This document shows, piece after piece, positions 14,574 to 25,620 of a DNA stretch of 64,000 bases. Each line of letters opens with the position of its first letter. Position 1 is the stretch's first letter. Under the pieces are notes generated by a model, which saw only the letters and a list, made by a program, of their open reading frames with translations, did not search any database and was not told the origin of the DNA. Made by a program: the position numbers and the translations under genes. Origin of the DNA: Cololabis saira (Eukaryota; Chordata; Actinopteri; Beloniformes; Belonidae); contig NC_084606.1 of the NCBI RefSeq assembly GCF_033807715.1, positions 40,041,922 to 40,105,921 of the forward strand. Direction: 5' to 3'.

Positions 14574-14668
14574 AGCTTGGGTCTGCGTTAAATCGACGCA
14601 GACCCTACGGCGTAGGGTACGGCGTACGGCGTAGGCTCTGCGTTGGTGTAACACGGAACCATAAATTC
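14574..14668. repeat. Palindromic ACGCAGA...CGGCGTAGG repeat
   Basis: Built of repeated and inverted CTACGGCGTAGGGTACGGCG motifs framed by TCTGCGTT and ending in GGAACCATAAATT. A related segment occurs at 42866-42970 with GCCTACGGCGTAGG and its inverse. It is a dispersed palindromic repeat of unknown class. Confidence 0.55.
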
Positions 14669-14894
14669 CTTTATTCTGGCGTGATCTTCGGCAACTTTAT
14701 CTGAAAGTGTGTAAATTAGCCAGATAACAGCTGGATTACTTTGTGGTTTCTGAAGACTATTATATCAGAAACATCCAAAACAAATCTGACGAGTCACAGG
14801 ATTATTTCTCTCTATTTCTCTGAGACGAGTCTGCCTGTTTGCCTTTGGTCGGCGAGTCAAATCGACACAGAGCCTACGGCAAAAGCATTCTGGG

Positions 14895-15481
14895 AAACAC
14901 AAGTCTTTCCCTGACCCTGCACCCCAACCTGGGACTTGCTGATTGGGCCGGAGCTTCGGGAGCTGCGTGCTGGCCTGCGGTCCCCACCCCTGGTCATCCC
15001 ATTGCTGGCCCCCCTTCTCCTCCCTTTTCTCTCTCTGCAGGTGGTCGTGGGTGGCTTGTAGCTTGCATTACGGAGCACAAGTCTTTCCCTTACCCTGCAC
15101 CCCAACCTGGGACTTGCTGATTGGGCCGGAGCTTCGGGAGCTGCGTGCTGGCCTGCGGTCCCCACCCCTGGTCATCCCGTTGCTGCTTCCACCTGCCTGC
15201 TGTGCTGTTGCCGTCCCTGACCCACCAGTCTGGCCCTCGGCAGGAGGGTCCCCCCTTATGAGCCTGGTCCTGCTCAAGGTTTCTTCCCTCCTAAAGGGGA
15301 GTTTTTCCTTGCCACTGTTTGGCTTAAGGTTTTTCTCCCACTAGGGGAGTTTTTACCTGCCATTGTTTATGTAATAACTGCTCGGGGGTCATGTTCTGGG
15401 TATGGGTCTCTGGAAAGCGTCTAGAGACAACTCTGTTGTATTAGACGCTATATAAATAAAATTGAATTGAATTGAATTGAA
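14895..15481 (+). mobile_element. L2-family LINE, 3' end only
   Basis: It ends in GACGCTATATAAATAAAATT followed by (GAATT)n, the same tail as the two minus-strand L2 copies at 25.7 and 62.2 kb. A segment of about 100 bp (starting ACAAGTCTTTCCCT) is present twice, at about 14901 and 15078, with a spacing of about 177 bp. The same duplication is found in the 62.2-kb copy, so it belongs to the family's 3' UTR. The reading frame is absent (5' truncation). Confidence 0.75.
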
Positions 15482-15895
15482 ATTTTCATACCCCCTCGCT
15501 CGCCAAGTCAGCATCTGAAATCCCTCGATTTGAAGGGGCTATTCTCAGCCCCTAGCCCTCGTTATGCCCCCTCCCCCTAGGTAAAAAGAGGAATTGGGAC
15601 ACCACTACCTTCACGGGAACGCGCAAAATTTAGGGTTAGTGAAGAAAACGAGGGCGAGGGGTTCAATTGGGACACAGCCAAAGTATAAGTGAAGGTTCAC
15701 TTCAACTATGAGAGACAGAATGAGGGGAAAGAGTCCAGGAAATCACATTGTAGGATTTTGACTGAATTAATTGGTAAATTCCTCGGTAAAATAAATATTT
15801 GGTCACCTACAAACAAGCAAGATTTCGGGCTTTCACAGACCTGTAACTTCTTCTTGAGGCTCCTCTGTCCTCCACTCGTCACCTGTATTAATGCA

Positions 15896-16119
15896 GCTGT
15901 TTTAACTGGTTATCAGTATAAAAGACACCTGTTTTAACTGGTTACCAGTATAAAAGACACCTGTTTTAACTGGTTATCAGTATAAAAGACACCAGTTTTA
16001 ACTGGTTATCATTATAAAAGACACCTGTTTTAACTGGTTACCAGTATAAAAGACACCTGTTTTAACTGGTTATCAGTATAAAAGACACTTGTTTTAACTG
16101 GTTATCAGTATAAAAGACA
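15896..16119 (+). repeat. 32-bp minisatellite, seven copies, in the Tc1 5' region
   Basis: Seven copies of a 32-bp unit with GTTTTAACTGGTTATCAGTA and then TAAAAGACAC, with C/T variation at ATC/ACC. The last copy runs on into ACCTGTCCACAACCTC, the usual leader of fish Tc1 elements, so the minisatellite is an amplified piece of that leader. Confidence 0.9.
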
Positions 16120-16159
16120 CCTGTCCACAACCTCAAACAGTCTCACTCTAAACTCCACT

Positions 16160-17130
16160 ATGGCCAAGACCAAAGAGCTGCCAAAGGACGTGAGAAACTA
16201 AATTGTAGACGTGCACCAGGCTGGGAAGACTGAATCTGCAATAGGTAGCATCTTGGAGTGAAGAAATCAACTGTGGGAGCAATTATTAGAAAATGGAAAA
16301 CATACAAGACACTGATAATCTCCCTCCATCTGGGGCTCCAAGATCTCACCCTGGGGGGTAAAAATGATCACCAGAACGGTGAGTAAAGATCCCAGAACCA
16401 CATGGGGACCTAGTCAATGACCTGCAGAGAGTGGGACCAGAGTAACAAAGGGGAACCATCAGTAACACACTACAATCAGGGACTCAGATCCTGCAGGGCC
16501 AGACGTTCCCCCTGAAGACAGGACATGTCCAGGTCTGAAGTTTGCTAGAGAGTATTTGGATGATGCACAAGAGGATTGGGAGAATGTTATATGGTCAGAT
16601 AAAACCAAAATAGAACTTTTTGGTGGAAACACAACTCTCTGTGTTTGGAGGAGAAAGAAAGTTGAGTTGCATCCAAAAAACACCAAACCTACTGTGAAGC
16701 ACGGGGGTGGAAACATCATGGTTTGGGGATGTTTTTCTGCAAAGGGACCAGGACGACTGATCCGTGTAGGGAAAGAATGAATGGAGTGGAATGAGTGGAA
16801 ACCTCCTTCCATCAGCAGGGCATTGAAGATGAAACGTGACTGGGTCTTTCAGCAGGACAATGATCCAAACACATCGCTGGCCAACGAAGGAGTGGCTTGG
16901 TAAGAAACATTTCAAGGTCCTGGAGTGTTCTAGCCAGTCTCCAGATCTCACCCCCATAGAAAATCTTTAGTAGTAAGTATTGAGATGAACTTTTGTTATC
17001 GACCAAATACTTATTTTCCACTATGATTTGCAAATACATTCTTTAAAAATCAGACAATGTGATTTTCTGGATTTCTATTTTTTTCATTTTTGTCTCTCAC
17101 AGTTGAGATATACCAGTGATGAAAAGTACA
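16160..17130 (+). pseudogene. Tc1/mariner transposase pseudogene
   Basis: A start context ATGGCCAAGACCAAAGAGCT is followed by the helix-turn-helix region (KELPKDVRN, then a stop). The catalytic core is readable at 16515-16780: [20 protein letters not shown] contains the first catalytic D (WSDKT), then [17 protein letters not shown]. Further on, QQDNDPKHT-like (about 16850) and SPDLNPIENL-like (about 16940) segments hold the other acidic residues of a DD34E transposase. Stops and frame changes occur throughout. The 3' flank (ATACTTATTTTCCA, then TTGTCTCTCACAGTTGA) matches the usual Tc1 end. It cannot encode an enzyme. Confidence 0.9.
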
Positions 17131-17260
17131 GGCCTCTTGGCAACCTGTCCAGGGTGTAACTCCTGCCTCTCGCCTGAATACGAGCTGGGATAGATTCCAG
17201 CAGACCCCGTGACCCTGCAAAGAATAAAAAGCTGGTATAGATCATGGATGGATGGATGGA

Positions 17261-17262
<2 letters not shown>
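17131..17262 (+). repeat. Dispersed 3' tail with (GGAT)n end
   Basis: The sequence CAACCTGTCCAGGGTGTAAC, then CTGGGATAGATTCCAGCAGA and ending in GGATGGATGGATGGAT, is a familiar fish retroelement 3' tail. It runs straight into the next (TA)n tract. Confidence 0.6.
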
Positions 17263-17376
<114 letters not shown>

Positions 17377-17684
17377 AACATCAAAGTTTGAGGCTTTGAC
17401 CAGCATCCTGAAAAACAGGGTTAAAGGGGGTTAATGAAAAAAAGACTTCCAACCTTTAAGAAATGGAGCAATAATAGCCAAGTGAAGAGTGTGAAGAGGC
17501 TGAAAGGTGATGGATGCTGACTCTCTCTTCTCTCTTTTAGAGAGAGGAAGAGGAGAAGAGTGAAAGCAGGAGAGGTCAGGGGAGAGGGGGAGAGGGGGAG
17601 TGCCTGCTGAAGGGGGAGTGTGGCTGAGAATGAATGGTATGTGATTTAGACGGGACCAGACCACCACCAGCTGTGTGTGCTGTG

Positions 17685-17800
<116 letters not shown>

Positions 17801-18789
17801 CCACAACACACTTATCTTATCACTTTGCTACACACACCCTAACTGGAGCCAGTTACACATTTCCATGGAAGCTGTGGGAATGAGGCTGATGGGAGTCTCT
17901 CCTCTAAGCTCCTCCTCGCTGCTGCTGATACGTCACATACGCTGAATTATTAGAACAGAGAGGTGTTGACCCTGTGTGCTAAAGTTGCAAGTTTGAAACA
18001 GCAAACGTGGTCGATTTTAAATCACTTTCAATGAAAATGAAGTTCAGTTGTCCAAGAAAACATGTCAAAAGCTGGAATACAAAACATAGAGGTTATGTGT
18101 GAAAATCAGCCTGCTAATGACATCTAGGGTGAGAACAGTGTTGTGCAAGTTCATGCTTCTCATGAACTAGTTCAAACTTCAGTTCACAAAGTTTAAAAAT
18201 GAATAGTTCACATTCATAGTTCACCATTTTCACTTTGAACTAGTTCAAATCAGTTCATTTCAATATTTTCATGTGAGAAGTACGAATGAAACACCCCCCT
18301 ATCCTAAAACTGTTCACTGTATATACCAGAATAAGCATCTATGAGAGATAACATTCCTCTGCTATCAATAAATGTGTGATTTGTGATTTGTAAAAGAACT
18401 GGGCAAATTGTGTTAGTATCATCCATTACAACTTTTAAAAAAATAAAAGAACATAAGTTGTATATAAATAACATGTATGCACTGTTGCTGGCTCAAGGAA
18501 GGACCGTGAGTCTTCTGAAGGTGTCGTTGAACAGCTTCAGGTGCTGGGAAGATCTGAAACCATGAACAGAAGAAAATGTATTACGGTACTAATAGAGCTC
18601 CGTAACACGGATTAACACCGGAGCTAAGCTAAATACTTAGCCCATGCAAAGATCATACTTGTAGACAAATATGAATAACATAAAAAAATAACGTCACTTA
18701 CCGCTGACTCGTGTGCAGTTGCCGGGTCCGTACTGTTGGTACTGATCCTTTTATGAGGGTTCCTGCTGCATTCTGCAGCCTACCTGGCA
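17801..18789 (+). other. No gene recognised; short inverted AACTAGTTC motifs
   Basis: At 18150-18260 the sequence repeats GAACTAGTTCAAA and TAGTTCA in both orientations, like the arms of a decayed palindromic element. Nothing else is recognised; the open frames are short and unlike known proteins. Confidence 0.4.
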
Positions 18790-18889
18790 ACCTCTGGTCG
18801 GGGGGAGGAGGGGGAGGGTACACGCCGCTCAACAATATTTTGAAAGTGACTGCAGTACCAGTTTTGGCCATTGCTTACAGACGGCTCCT
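18790..18889 (-). repeat. Terminal fragment of the TTAA-flanked DNA element family
   Basis: The reverse complement begins AGGAGCCGTCTGTAAGCAAT right after a TTAA at 18890-18893 and continues with CTGGTACTGCAGTCACTTTC. It matches the left end of the element at 19894, so it is one end of a second copy whose other end I cannot find. From 18894 to about 19690 I recognise nothing. Confidence 0.7.
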
Positions 18890-19709
18890 TTAAATTAAAC
18901 CAGCCCCAACCCTGTAGCACCTTTCCTCTACTGCGCTGTGTGAATTGCAGGGTGGCTCAGATGTGGGAGGGTTTTCCTTGAGAGATAGAGCAATAAAATG
19001 AATGAACTGCCATCGTGGAAAGGCAGGATGAATGTGACGTGAGGAAGTGGGTGCTATTCAAGAATGGTGCCAGGCTCCCTGCTCCAGCTGTGGTGACATC
19101 ACAGCTCAGGTTGCTTTAATTGCAGAACAGCTTATGGCTTTATAAAAGCTCACTTTAGGACGGGAGCATCATGGGATCAACGTGAAAGCACAGCTGCAGA
19201 GTGGATTAACACCACATCTTTATACTCGGATTGATGTGTGAAAAAGAGGCTTCAAATCCACTCTGCAGGAAACCTGGAGGTGATGTCACAATGACATCAT
19301 CAGCGGAATAAACACTCAGCTAACTGTAGCGTTTATAACCGTCCTGGGACCCGCGGTACTGGACCTCCTCTGGGTCTGAGCCGGGGTCGGATCAAAACAC
19401 GGGTTTTATTCCCCACTTCTCCAGCTAAACGCAGTTGCTGGCCAGCTCTCTGCGGTGCGATTAACCCCAATCTTCAGATAAAACTAGTTTGTTGAGGAAA
19501 AAATATTAACTCTATTTGTAGCTGCAGAGGAAAAAAATAATCTCACGAGGAAAACAAAAATATTGCTCACGCCTCGGAGCCTCTTCAGCATAATATAGCA
19601 GTCAAAAAAAAAGAAAAGAGAAGTAAGAGTAATACAAAACATGTACTGTATGTTGTACTATTATACAAATTTATTGAAACACATGGCGAGTCAAACATTT
19701 ACCAAAGCA

Positions 19710-19889
19710 GCTGCCAAACACTCCTAAATAAGGTAGCCGGAGACGTGGGTTGTGCAGAACTACAGCAATAAATCCTTTCTAAAGAGTGGAGCTCCGACGA
19801 GGAGCTCCATTCTTTAGTAGGGATTTCATATGGATCCAAACCGTTAGTAATCATTATTTTCTCCATATACTGCTCCCTGGCTTCCTTTT
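19710..19889 (-). pseudogene. Fragment of a mobile-element-type protein exon
   Basis: In one minus frame the segment reads EQYMEKIMITNGLDPYEIPT and continues to about 19735. Similar YM..IM.TNG.DPY motifs are frequent in repeated open frames of fish genomes, to my recollection, with no assigned function. It abuts the TTAA insertion at 19890. No start or splice context is clear. Confidence 0.35.
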
Positions 19890-20034
19890 TTAAAGGAGCC
19901 GTCTGTAAGAAATGGCCAAAACTGGTACTGCAGTCACTTTCAAAATACTGTTGAGCGGCGTGTGCTTGTGTGTGTGTTCTGCGGCGCGCTCGCACGTGTG
20001 TGTGTGTGTGTGTGTGTGTAGACGGCGCCTTTTA

Positions 20035-20722
20035 TGGAGCTAGACCAGTCTCATAATTCACATAATTCAGTTGCTGCATCGGCAGGACTTGGAGCTCTCC
20101 AGTCCCGACGGCTCTGGTTGAACGGCCTGACAAACCATCTCAGATCGCGCTGTTTTCTTTAGATCACATGAAAAGCAGAACAATGATCTCCTTTCCATCC
20201 TGTTTATTTATCTTTTATCTCCTGTTGATGTTTGTTTATCTTTACTCCACCAACTCCAAATATTAATCACTTTTCTAAGCGAACGCAGTTCAAACAGCAG
20301 GTGTATCCGCCCCTTTAATCTGATTGGTTGCAGATCCTTCCGTGTTAAAAAAAAACACATTTGTGGATACATCCATGATCTAGTCACGTCAAGGGAGTCT
20401 CAAAACACACACAAATCCAGCGCAGCTCACAGACAAAAAAACATTTGTAAATCAGGTTATATTTGTGTGTGCATCAAAAATACATTTGTATATCTTGTCC
20501 TACGCACGTGTGAATTGTTCTGTGCACGTGTGAAACTGTGTGTGTATTTGTAAATCGGTCTGTGCATTTGTAAAACTTGTCCTCTGCATTTGTAAATCGG
20601 TCTGTGCATTTGTAAAACTTGTCCTGTGCACGTGTGAAACGGTGTTTGTATTTGCAAATCGGTCTGTGCATTTGTAAAACTTGTCCTGTGCAATTGTGAA
20701 TTATGAGACTGTTCTAGCTCCA
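20035..20722. mobile_element. Nested MITE (688 bp) with TA target duplication
   Basis: Terminal inverted repeats TGGAGCTAGACCAGTCTCAT (left) and ATGAGACTGTTCTAGCTCCA (right) match over about 25 bp and are flanked by TA (20033-20034 and 20723-20724), as in Tc1/mariner-type insertions. At 20475-20690 the interior holds a minisatellite of about 27-28 bp units alternating TGTGCATTTGTAAATCGGTC and TTGTAAAACTTGTCC. Confidence 0.85.
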
Positions 20723-20865
20723 TACGCCTTTAGGTTCGGTGCGCCGTGTGTGTGTTTTAAATACAGAAATTACACAAAACTGAGGGTGCGCCTTTCCACA
20801 CGGCGCCCGTATGATCGCGAAAATACGGTATTTATATATGAAAGCCAAACATTTAGCTATGAATC

Positions 20866-21162
20866 TTACCTGTCCAGGAGAAAATCAGCAACGTTGGCGT
20901 CTGTCTTCAAATTCTTCTCCGCTTTCAGCCGTCTCCATCTATCAAAAGCATCTCTTATACAAATCCTTGTTTTATTTCGGACCTTGTCACGACGTAACTC
21001 GGATTCATAACGAGGTCTTTTAGGTTTTGGAAAGCTATACATTTTTTCATCCAACACGTTCGTAGCGGCTGCTGCGATAATTAGAGCCGAGCTGGCATGC
21101 CGAAACAATACTGACTTTGTGATTGGGAGATAAGTGGAGGATGGAGCTTCAGGCCAAAACAA
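20866..21162 (-). CDS. Candidate first exon of a mobile-element-type gene, function unknown
   Basis: An open minus-strand frame of 99 codons starts with ATG at 21162 and ends KTDANVADFLLDR directly before GTAAGA, a good splice donor (intron from about 20864). The segment RNKTRICIRDAFDRWRRLKA followed by the TDANVADFLLD motif resembles a short domain seen in many repeated fish open frames. I know of no assigned function. The exon lies inside the TTAA element and points away from its right end, so it is probably the 5' exon of the element's own gene. The rest of the gene is missing here. Confidence 0.45.
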   Translation of the reverse strand: MFWPEAPSSTYLPITKSVLFRHASSALIIAAAATNVLDEKMYSFPKPKRPRYESELRRDKVRNKTRICIRDAFDRWRRLKAEKNLKTDANVADFLLDR

Positions 21163-21584
21163 AAAATGACAACATAAACATCAGTTGAGGGCTGCAACTC
21201 CTCTTTTTAAACGGGAATATCCTGGCTTTAGTGCTGTTGTCAGTGACATAAGTATTTGAAATGAACATGATTTTTAAATGTCTGTTGACATATCAGGGTC
21301 ATTTTATGATTCGTTTTATTATTGCTCTTACATACGGCTCCTTTAAGGTATCCCGGTAAATTCCAGTTCCTTTCCAGCAATTTAACATCTTTTTTTTGCG
21401 TTCCGTCTGTTCACTTGGTGAAACAGAAAATTCGCTATCCTCTTTTCTTACCCCAACTACCTTCATGTCCTCTTTCACTACATCTATAAACCTCTTTGGT
21501 TCCTCTGGGCCTCCTGCCTGGCAGTTCAAAACTCAGCTCCTTCTACCAATATATTCACTATCTCTCCTCTGGACATGTCCCAAC

Positions 21585-22766
21585 CAGTACTGGAGTTGAG
21601 GGGGGATGAGGGGGGATGGCATCCCCCCCCCCTGAAATAAAAACGGTCCAAAATCCTCCTACCCTGAAATGAAAACGGTCCAAATCATCCCCCCTGTAAT
21701 AAAAACGGTCCAAATCAGCCCCCCTGAAATAAAAACGGTCCAAATCATCCCCCCCTGAAATAAAAACGGTCCAAATCATCCCCCCTGAAATAAAAACGGT
21801 CCAAATCATCCCCCCCTGAAATAAAAATGGTCCTCATCCCCCCCTGAAATAAAAACGGTCCAAATCATCCCCCCTGAAATAAAAACGGTCCAAATCATCC
21901 CCCCCTGAAATAAAAACGGTCCTCACCCCCCCCTGAAATAAAAACGGTCCTCATCCCCCCCTGAAATAAAAACGGTCCAAATCATCCCCCCTGAAATAAA
22001 AACGGTCCAAATCATCCCCCCTGAAATAAAAACGGTCCAAATCATCCCCCCCTGAAATAAAAACGGTCCAAATCATCCCCCCTGTAAAACTGCCATCCCT
22101 CCTTTCCATCCCTTTCATTTCATCAATGAATGTGGTTTTACTACTATTTCAACATTTAGAGTCATCACCAAAAAAATAACACCAGAAAAATAACTTATTT
22201 GACAATTTTCACCTGTTTCAAGTTAATTTTGACTTTAAATTAGTTGAAAAATCTGCGAGTGGGACAAGATTTATCTTCTCATTACAAGCAAAGAAATCTT
22301 GTTCCACATGCAGATTTTTCTACTTATTTCAAGTGAAAATCTACTTGAAACAGGTGAAAATTGTTGTTTTTTCCAGTGATGAGTCTTGTTTTAAGTGTAA
22401 TGAGATTTTTTTACTAAAATGAGACATTTTAACTAGAAATAAGACAAATATTCTTGTTAAGATTTTGAGTTTTTGCAGTGATCCATTTTACTTATCCTGT
22501 GAAGGACAGAGTCATATTGATAAGTTCAGAAAAGTGTTTTTTATTGTTGTGTTTTGATGTATTTGATGTAAGCCCAGTGGATATTTAAAGCTTACAGAAG
22601 GCTGCATTTAACTGCTGCTATGTCATTCCTGCAGTATTTCTGCAGGTGTTTTGGTCAGTGCTATTATTTGTAATATATGATATTATTTGTAATCAGCACA
22701 AATTATCTGTCCCCATATGATAAAATCCACCATCCCCCCTGATTTTATTTTACAACTCGAGTACTG
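21585..22766. mobile_element. hAT element carrying a ~29-bp tandem repeat, copy 1
   Basis: Ends CAGTACTGGAGTTG and CAACTCGAGTACTG are inverted copies. GTCCCAAC is duplicated at 21577-21584 and 22767-22774 (8 bp, hAT-type). The interior has a tandem block (21640-22085) and a palindromic stretch (22195-22400: CACCTGTTTCAAGT and AGAAAAATCTGC with their inverses). Copies 2 and 3 lie at 24279 and 52192. Confidence 0.93.
21630..22085 (+). repeat. ~29-bp variable tandem repeat, about 15 copies
   Basis: The unit is CCTGAAATAAAAACGGTCC, then AAATCATCCCC. Length and C-run vary (27-31 bp), and a shorter CCTCATCCCC variant occurs three times. The open frames across it are repeat artefacts. Confidence 0.95.
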
Positions 22767-22829
22767 GTCCCAACCATCTCAGTCTGGCCTCCCTGACTTC
22801 ATCTCCAGAGCCTCTAACGTGTGCTGTCC

Positions 22830-23150
22830 CTCTGACTGTAATGCTCTTCTTACTGGTCGACCCAAGAAAACCATCAATCAGCTACAACTGGTTCAAAACG
22901 CTGCAGCAGTTCTGACTCAGACCAGAAGGAGAGAAACACATTAGGCCAATTTTAAAATCCTTACACTGGCTACCTGTTAGTTTTCTTGTTGATTTTAAAG
23001 TTCTTTAATTAGTTTATAAAGCGCTTCATGGGCTTGCACCAGAGTATATTTTAGAGATGTTTTTTTCTATGAACCAGGAAGGAACTCAGATCCTCTGGTT
23101 CTTCCTTTCTAGCTGTTTCCCCAGAGTAGAACTAAAACTTTTGCTGCTTT
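22830..23150 (+). pseudogene. L2/CR1-like LINE ORF2 C-terminal fragment
   Basis: In plus frames the segment reads NQLQLVQNAAAVLTQTRR, then IRPILKSLHWLPVSF and a later ALHGLAPEY-like stretch. This is the QN.AAR.L...LHWLPV signature near the C-terminus of L2/CR1-type proteins. Several frame breaks are present. Confidence 0.75.
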
Positions 23151-23154
23151 CAGC

Positions 23155-23400
23155 CTTTTATTATTTTAATATTGCTGATCATGGCTTACAGCTTAAGAAA
23201 ACTCAATTGTCCTATCTCAAAAAAATTGAATATTCTGGGAATCTTAATCTTAAACTGTAAACCATAATCAGCAATATTAAAATAATAAAAGGCTTGTAAT
23301 ATTTCAGTTGATTTGTAATGAATCCAGAATGTATGACATTTTTGTTTTTTTAATTGCGTTACAGAAAGAACTTTATCACAATATTCAAATTTTCTGAGAC
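23155..23400. mobile_element. Palindromic Tc1/mariner-type MITE, degraded copy
   Basis: ATTGCTGATCATGGCTTACA and its inverse flank a centre, and the right arm ends AATTTTCTGAGACAGTCCTT. The better preserved sister lies in H2A.Z intron 3 (48707-49060). From 23401 to 23656 an AT-rich retroelement tail ends in (GATT)n. Confidence 0.7.
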
Positions 23401-23626
23401 AGTCCTTTATTTTATTGTTGTGGACTGATTATTTTTAGCCTTAATTCTTGAACTTTTATCATTATTTCATTTCAATTAACTATATTGTATGTCAGTGTGC
23501 ATTTGTCTCCCAGTTTTTATTTTATTTTTATTTTTTATTATGCTTATTTTTCAGTCAAAATGTTAAACACTTTGTATTTCATGTACTTGGATGCATAGTG
23601 CTATATACAAAATAGTAAATAAAATG

Positions 23627-23659
<33 letters not shown>

Positions 23660-23816
23660 TACTCATTCCTGATCCTCAGCATCTTCCTCTCTGCTCCTCC
23701 AGCTCTTCCTCCTGTCTTTTCCTCACTGTCTCTAGACCAAACAGCATCGCTGCTCTCCCCACAGTTTTCTACACCTTTCCTTTCATTTTAGCTGAAACTC
23801 TTTTATCACACATGAC

Positions 23817-25620
23817 CAGGGGCGGATCTAGGGGTGGGGCCATGGGGGCCGAGGCCCCGCCTGTAATCTGATTGGCCCCTGAAGTGCCCCTGTTCTGTCA
23901 ATCAACGGGCAAGCTGAGAATTTGATGATCATTGCTGCAGTTCCACCCCCAAACTAGTGGTGACGCCTGTTGCGTCAATACAAGTGAATAGAAGAAGAAA
24001 CAGCTCGGTGCAGTCTAGGTGGGACAAACCAAACATGTGTGTGCTGCCGCGGCACAAGAGACTCGCGGTCCACTCTGTTAAGAGCGGACCGCTCTGCCGC
24101 CGAGGCGCGCAAGAGGGCGCCTGCCACGGGGTTTGTGCTGCACCTGCCTGCCCAAATTGAACATTTTTTGATTTCACCGCTTAAAGCTGCTTTGTTTGCG
24201 CCGCGCACACGGCCGGGTGGGCGCAGAATCAACACAGAGTTGGCACAGAGCAAGGCGTGCATATTTGTTGCAACTTGCCAGTACTCGAGTTGTAAAAAAA
24301 AAAATCAGGGGGATAGTGGATTTTATCATATGGGGACAGATAATTTGTGCTGATTACAAATAATATATTACAAATAATAGCAGTGACCAAAACACCTGCA
24401 GAAATACTGCAGGAATGACATAGCAGCAGTTAAATGCAGCCTACTGTAAGCTTTAAATATCCACTGGGCTTACATCAAATACATCAAAACACAACAATAA
24501 AAACACTTTTCTGAACTTATCAATATGACTCTATCCTTCACAGGATAAGTAAAATGGATCACTGCAAAAACTCTAAATCTTAACAAGAATATTTGTCTTA
24601 TTTCTAGTTAAAATGTCTCAATTTAGTAAAAAAAAATCTCATTACACTTAAAACAAGACTCATCACTGGAAAAAACTGCAATTTTCTCCTGTTTCAAGTA
24701 GATTTTCACTTGAAATAAGTAGAAAAATCTGCCAGTGGAAATCTGCTTGTTCCACTGGCAGATTTTTCTACTTATTTCAAGTGAAAATTTACTTGAAACA
24801 GGTGAAAATTGTCAAATAAGTTATTTTTCTGGTGATGACTCTAAATGTTGAAATAGCAGTAAAACCACATTCATTGATGAAATGACATAAGGGATGGAAA
24901 GGGGGAATGGCAGTTTTACAGGGGGGATGATTTGGACCGTTTTTATTTCAGGGGGGGATGCCATCCCCCCTCATCCCCCCTCAACTCCAGTAGGCTACTG
25001 TTTGGCTAGGCTGCTAGGCGACCGAAAAAAGTTTTTCCGATCTGGCGCCCTTTTCCCACTGGTTTGGACATACAGTATAGCTACAGCTCAATTTGCAAAA
25101 TGTATTTGTCCCTGCTTCAAAGACAAGCCCTGGCTTTAGTTCTTCTGAGGAGGAGATGAGCAGCAGCAGCAAGGAGGGTCCATGAAATCCTCATGAAGAC
25201 AGGATTCGGGGGAATCCAGGCTCGTTGGAGCTACAGCTCCATGATGACCAGGTCTACTTCAGATTGAACAGGGAGCAGTTTGAGCCTGTTGGGGAGTGGG
25301 TCCTCAGCAGGATGACAACCATCTTCTCTCCTATTGGTCGCACCGAGATGCCCTCACAGCGCGGTGAAATTAAAAAATGTTCAATTCAGACGCAGGCAGG
25401 TGAAACGCCCGTGGCAGGTGGCCTCTCCCGCGCCGCCAAGCTCGCCAGCAGAGCGGTCCACTCTTGTGCCGCGGTAGCACACACACAATGAATGGGAAAG
25501 CCGGCGGCGGTCGCCGCTTTGCGCCCTCTATGTGAAAGGGGCTTAATACTGTTGGCCCCTGAAGGTTACATTTGGCCCCATAATGGCCCCTGTTTCAGAA
25601 AAATCCTAGAACCGCCAGTG
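23817..25620. mobile_element. hAT element with long inverted arms, host of a nested hAT
   Basis: Ends CAGGGGCGGATCTAGG and CCTAGAACCGCCAGTG are imperfect inverted copies. CACATGAC is duplicated at 23809-23816 and 25621-25628. Inverted similarity extends inward: CAAATTGAACATTTTTTGAT near 24150 has its inverse near 25370-25390. No transposase is recognised. A frame at about 25225-25380 (DDQVYFRLNREQFEPVGEWV) looks like a protein remnant, possibly transposase-derived, but I cannot place it. Confidence 0.88.
24279..24990. mobile_element. Repeat-carrying hAT, copy 2, nested and inverted
   Basis: It starts CAGTACTCGAGTTGTAAAA and has the same interior as copy 1 in reverse order, but only one unit of the ~29-bp repeat (about 24925-24955). 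The right end is altered (CAACTCCAGTAGGCTACTG), so the target duplication cannot be confirmed. Confidence 0.8.

Larger units (their letters stand above)
13997..15679. mobile_element. Terminal-inverted-repeat DNA element of unknown class
   Basis: The left end (GGCCCAATCCCAATTCAAC, then CTCGCCCTTC and CTAACCC) and the reverse complement of the right end (GGCTGTGTCCCAATTGAAC, then CTCGCCCTC and CTAACCC) align over about 80 bp. A clear target duplication is not visible; AAA flanks both ends. An L2 3' end (14895-15481) and a palindromic segment (14574-14668) sit inside. No transposase is recognised. Confidence 0.6.
19894..21342 (-). mobile_element. TTAA-flanked DNA element (Kolobok- or piggyBac-type target)
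   Basis: Inverted ends AGGAGCCGTCTGTAAG (left) and CTTACATACGGCTCCT (right) are each bordered by TTAA (19890-19893 and 21343-21346). The TTAA target is shared by the Kolobok and piggyBac superfamilies; the AGG start fits Kolobok better than piggyBac's CCC. It contains one candidate exon (20866-21162, minus) and a nested MITE (20035-20722). No transposase core is visible, so it is an internally deleted copy. Confidence 0.75.

Noticed and set aside
21630..22085. CRISPR-like array (28-31-bp repeats)
   Set aside because: Repeats are directly adjacent without spacers, and the host is a vertebrate; it is a VNTR within a hAT element.
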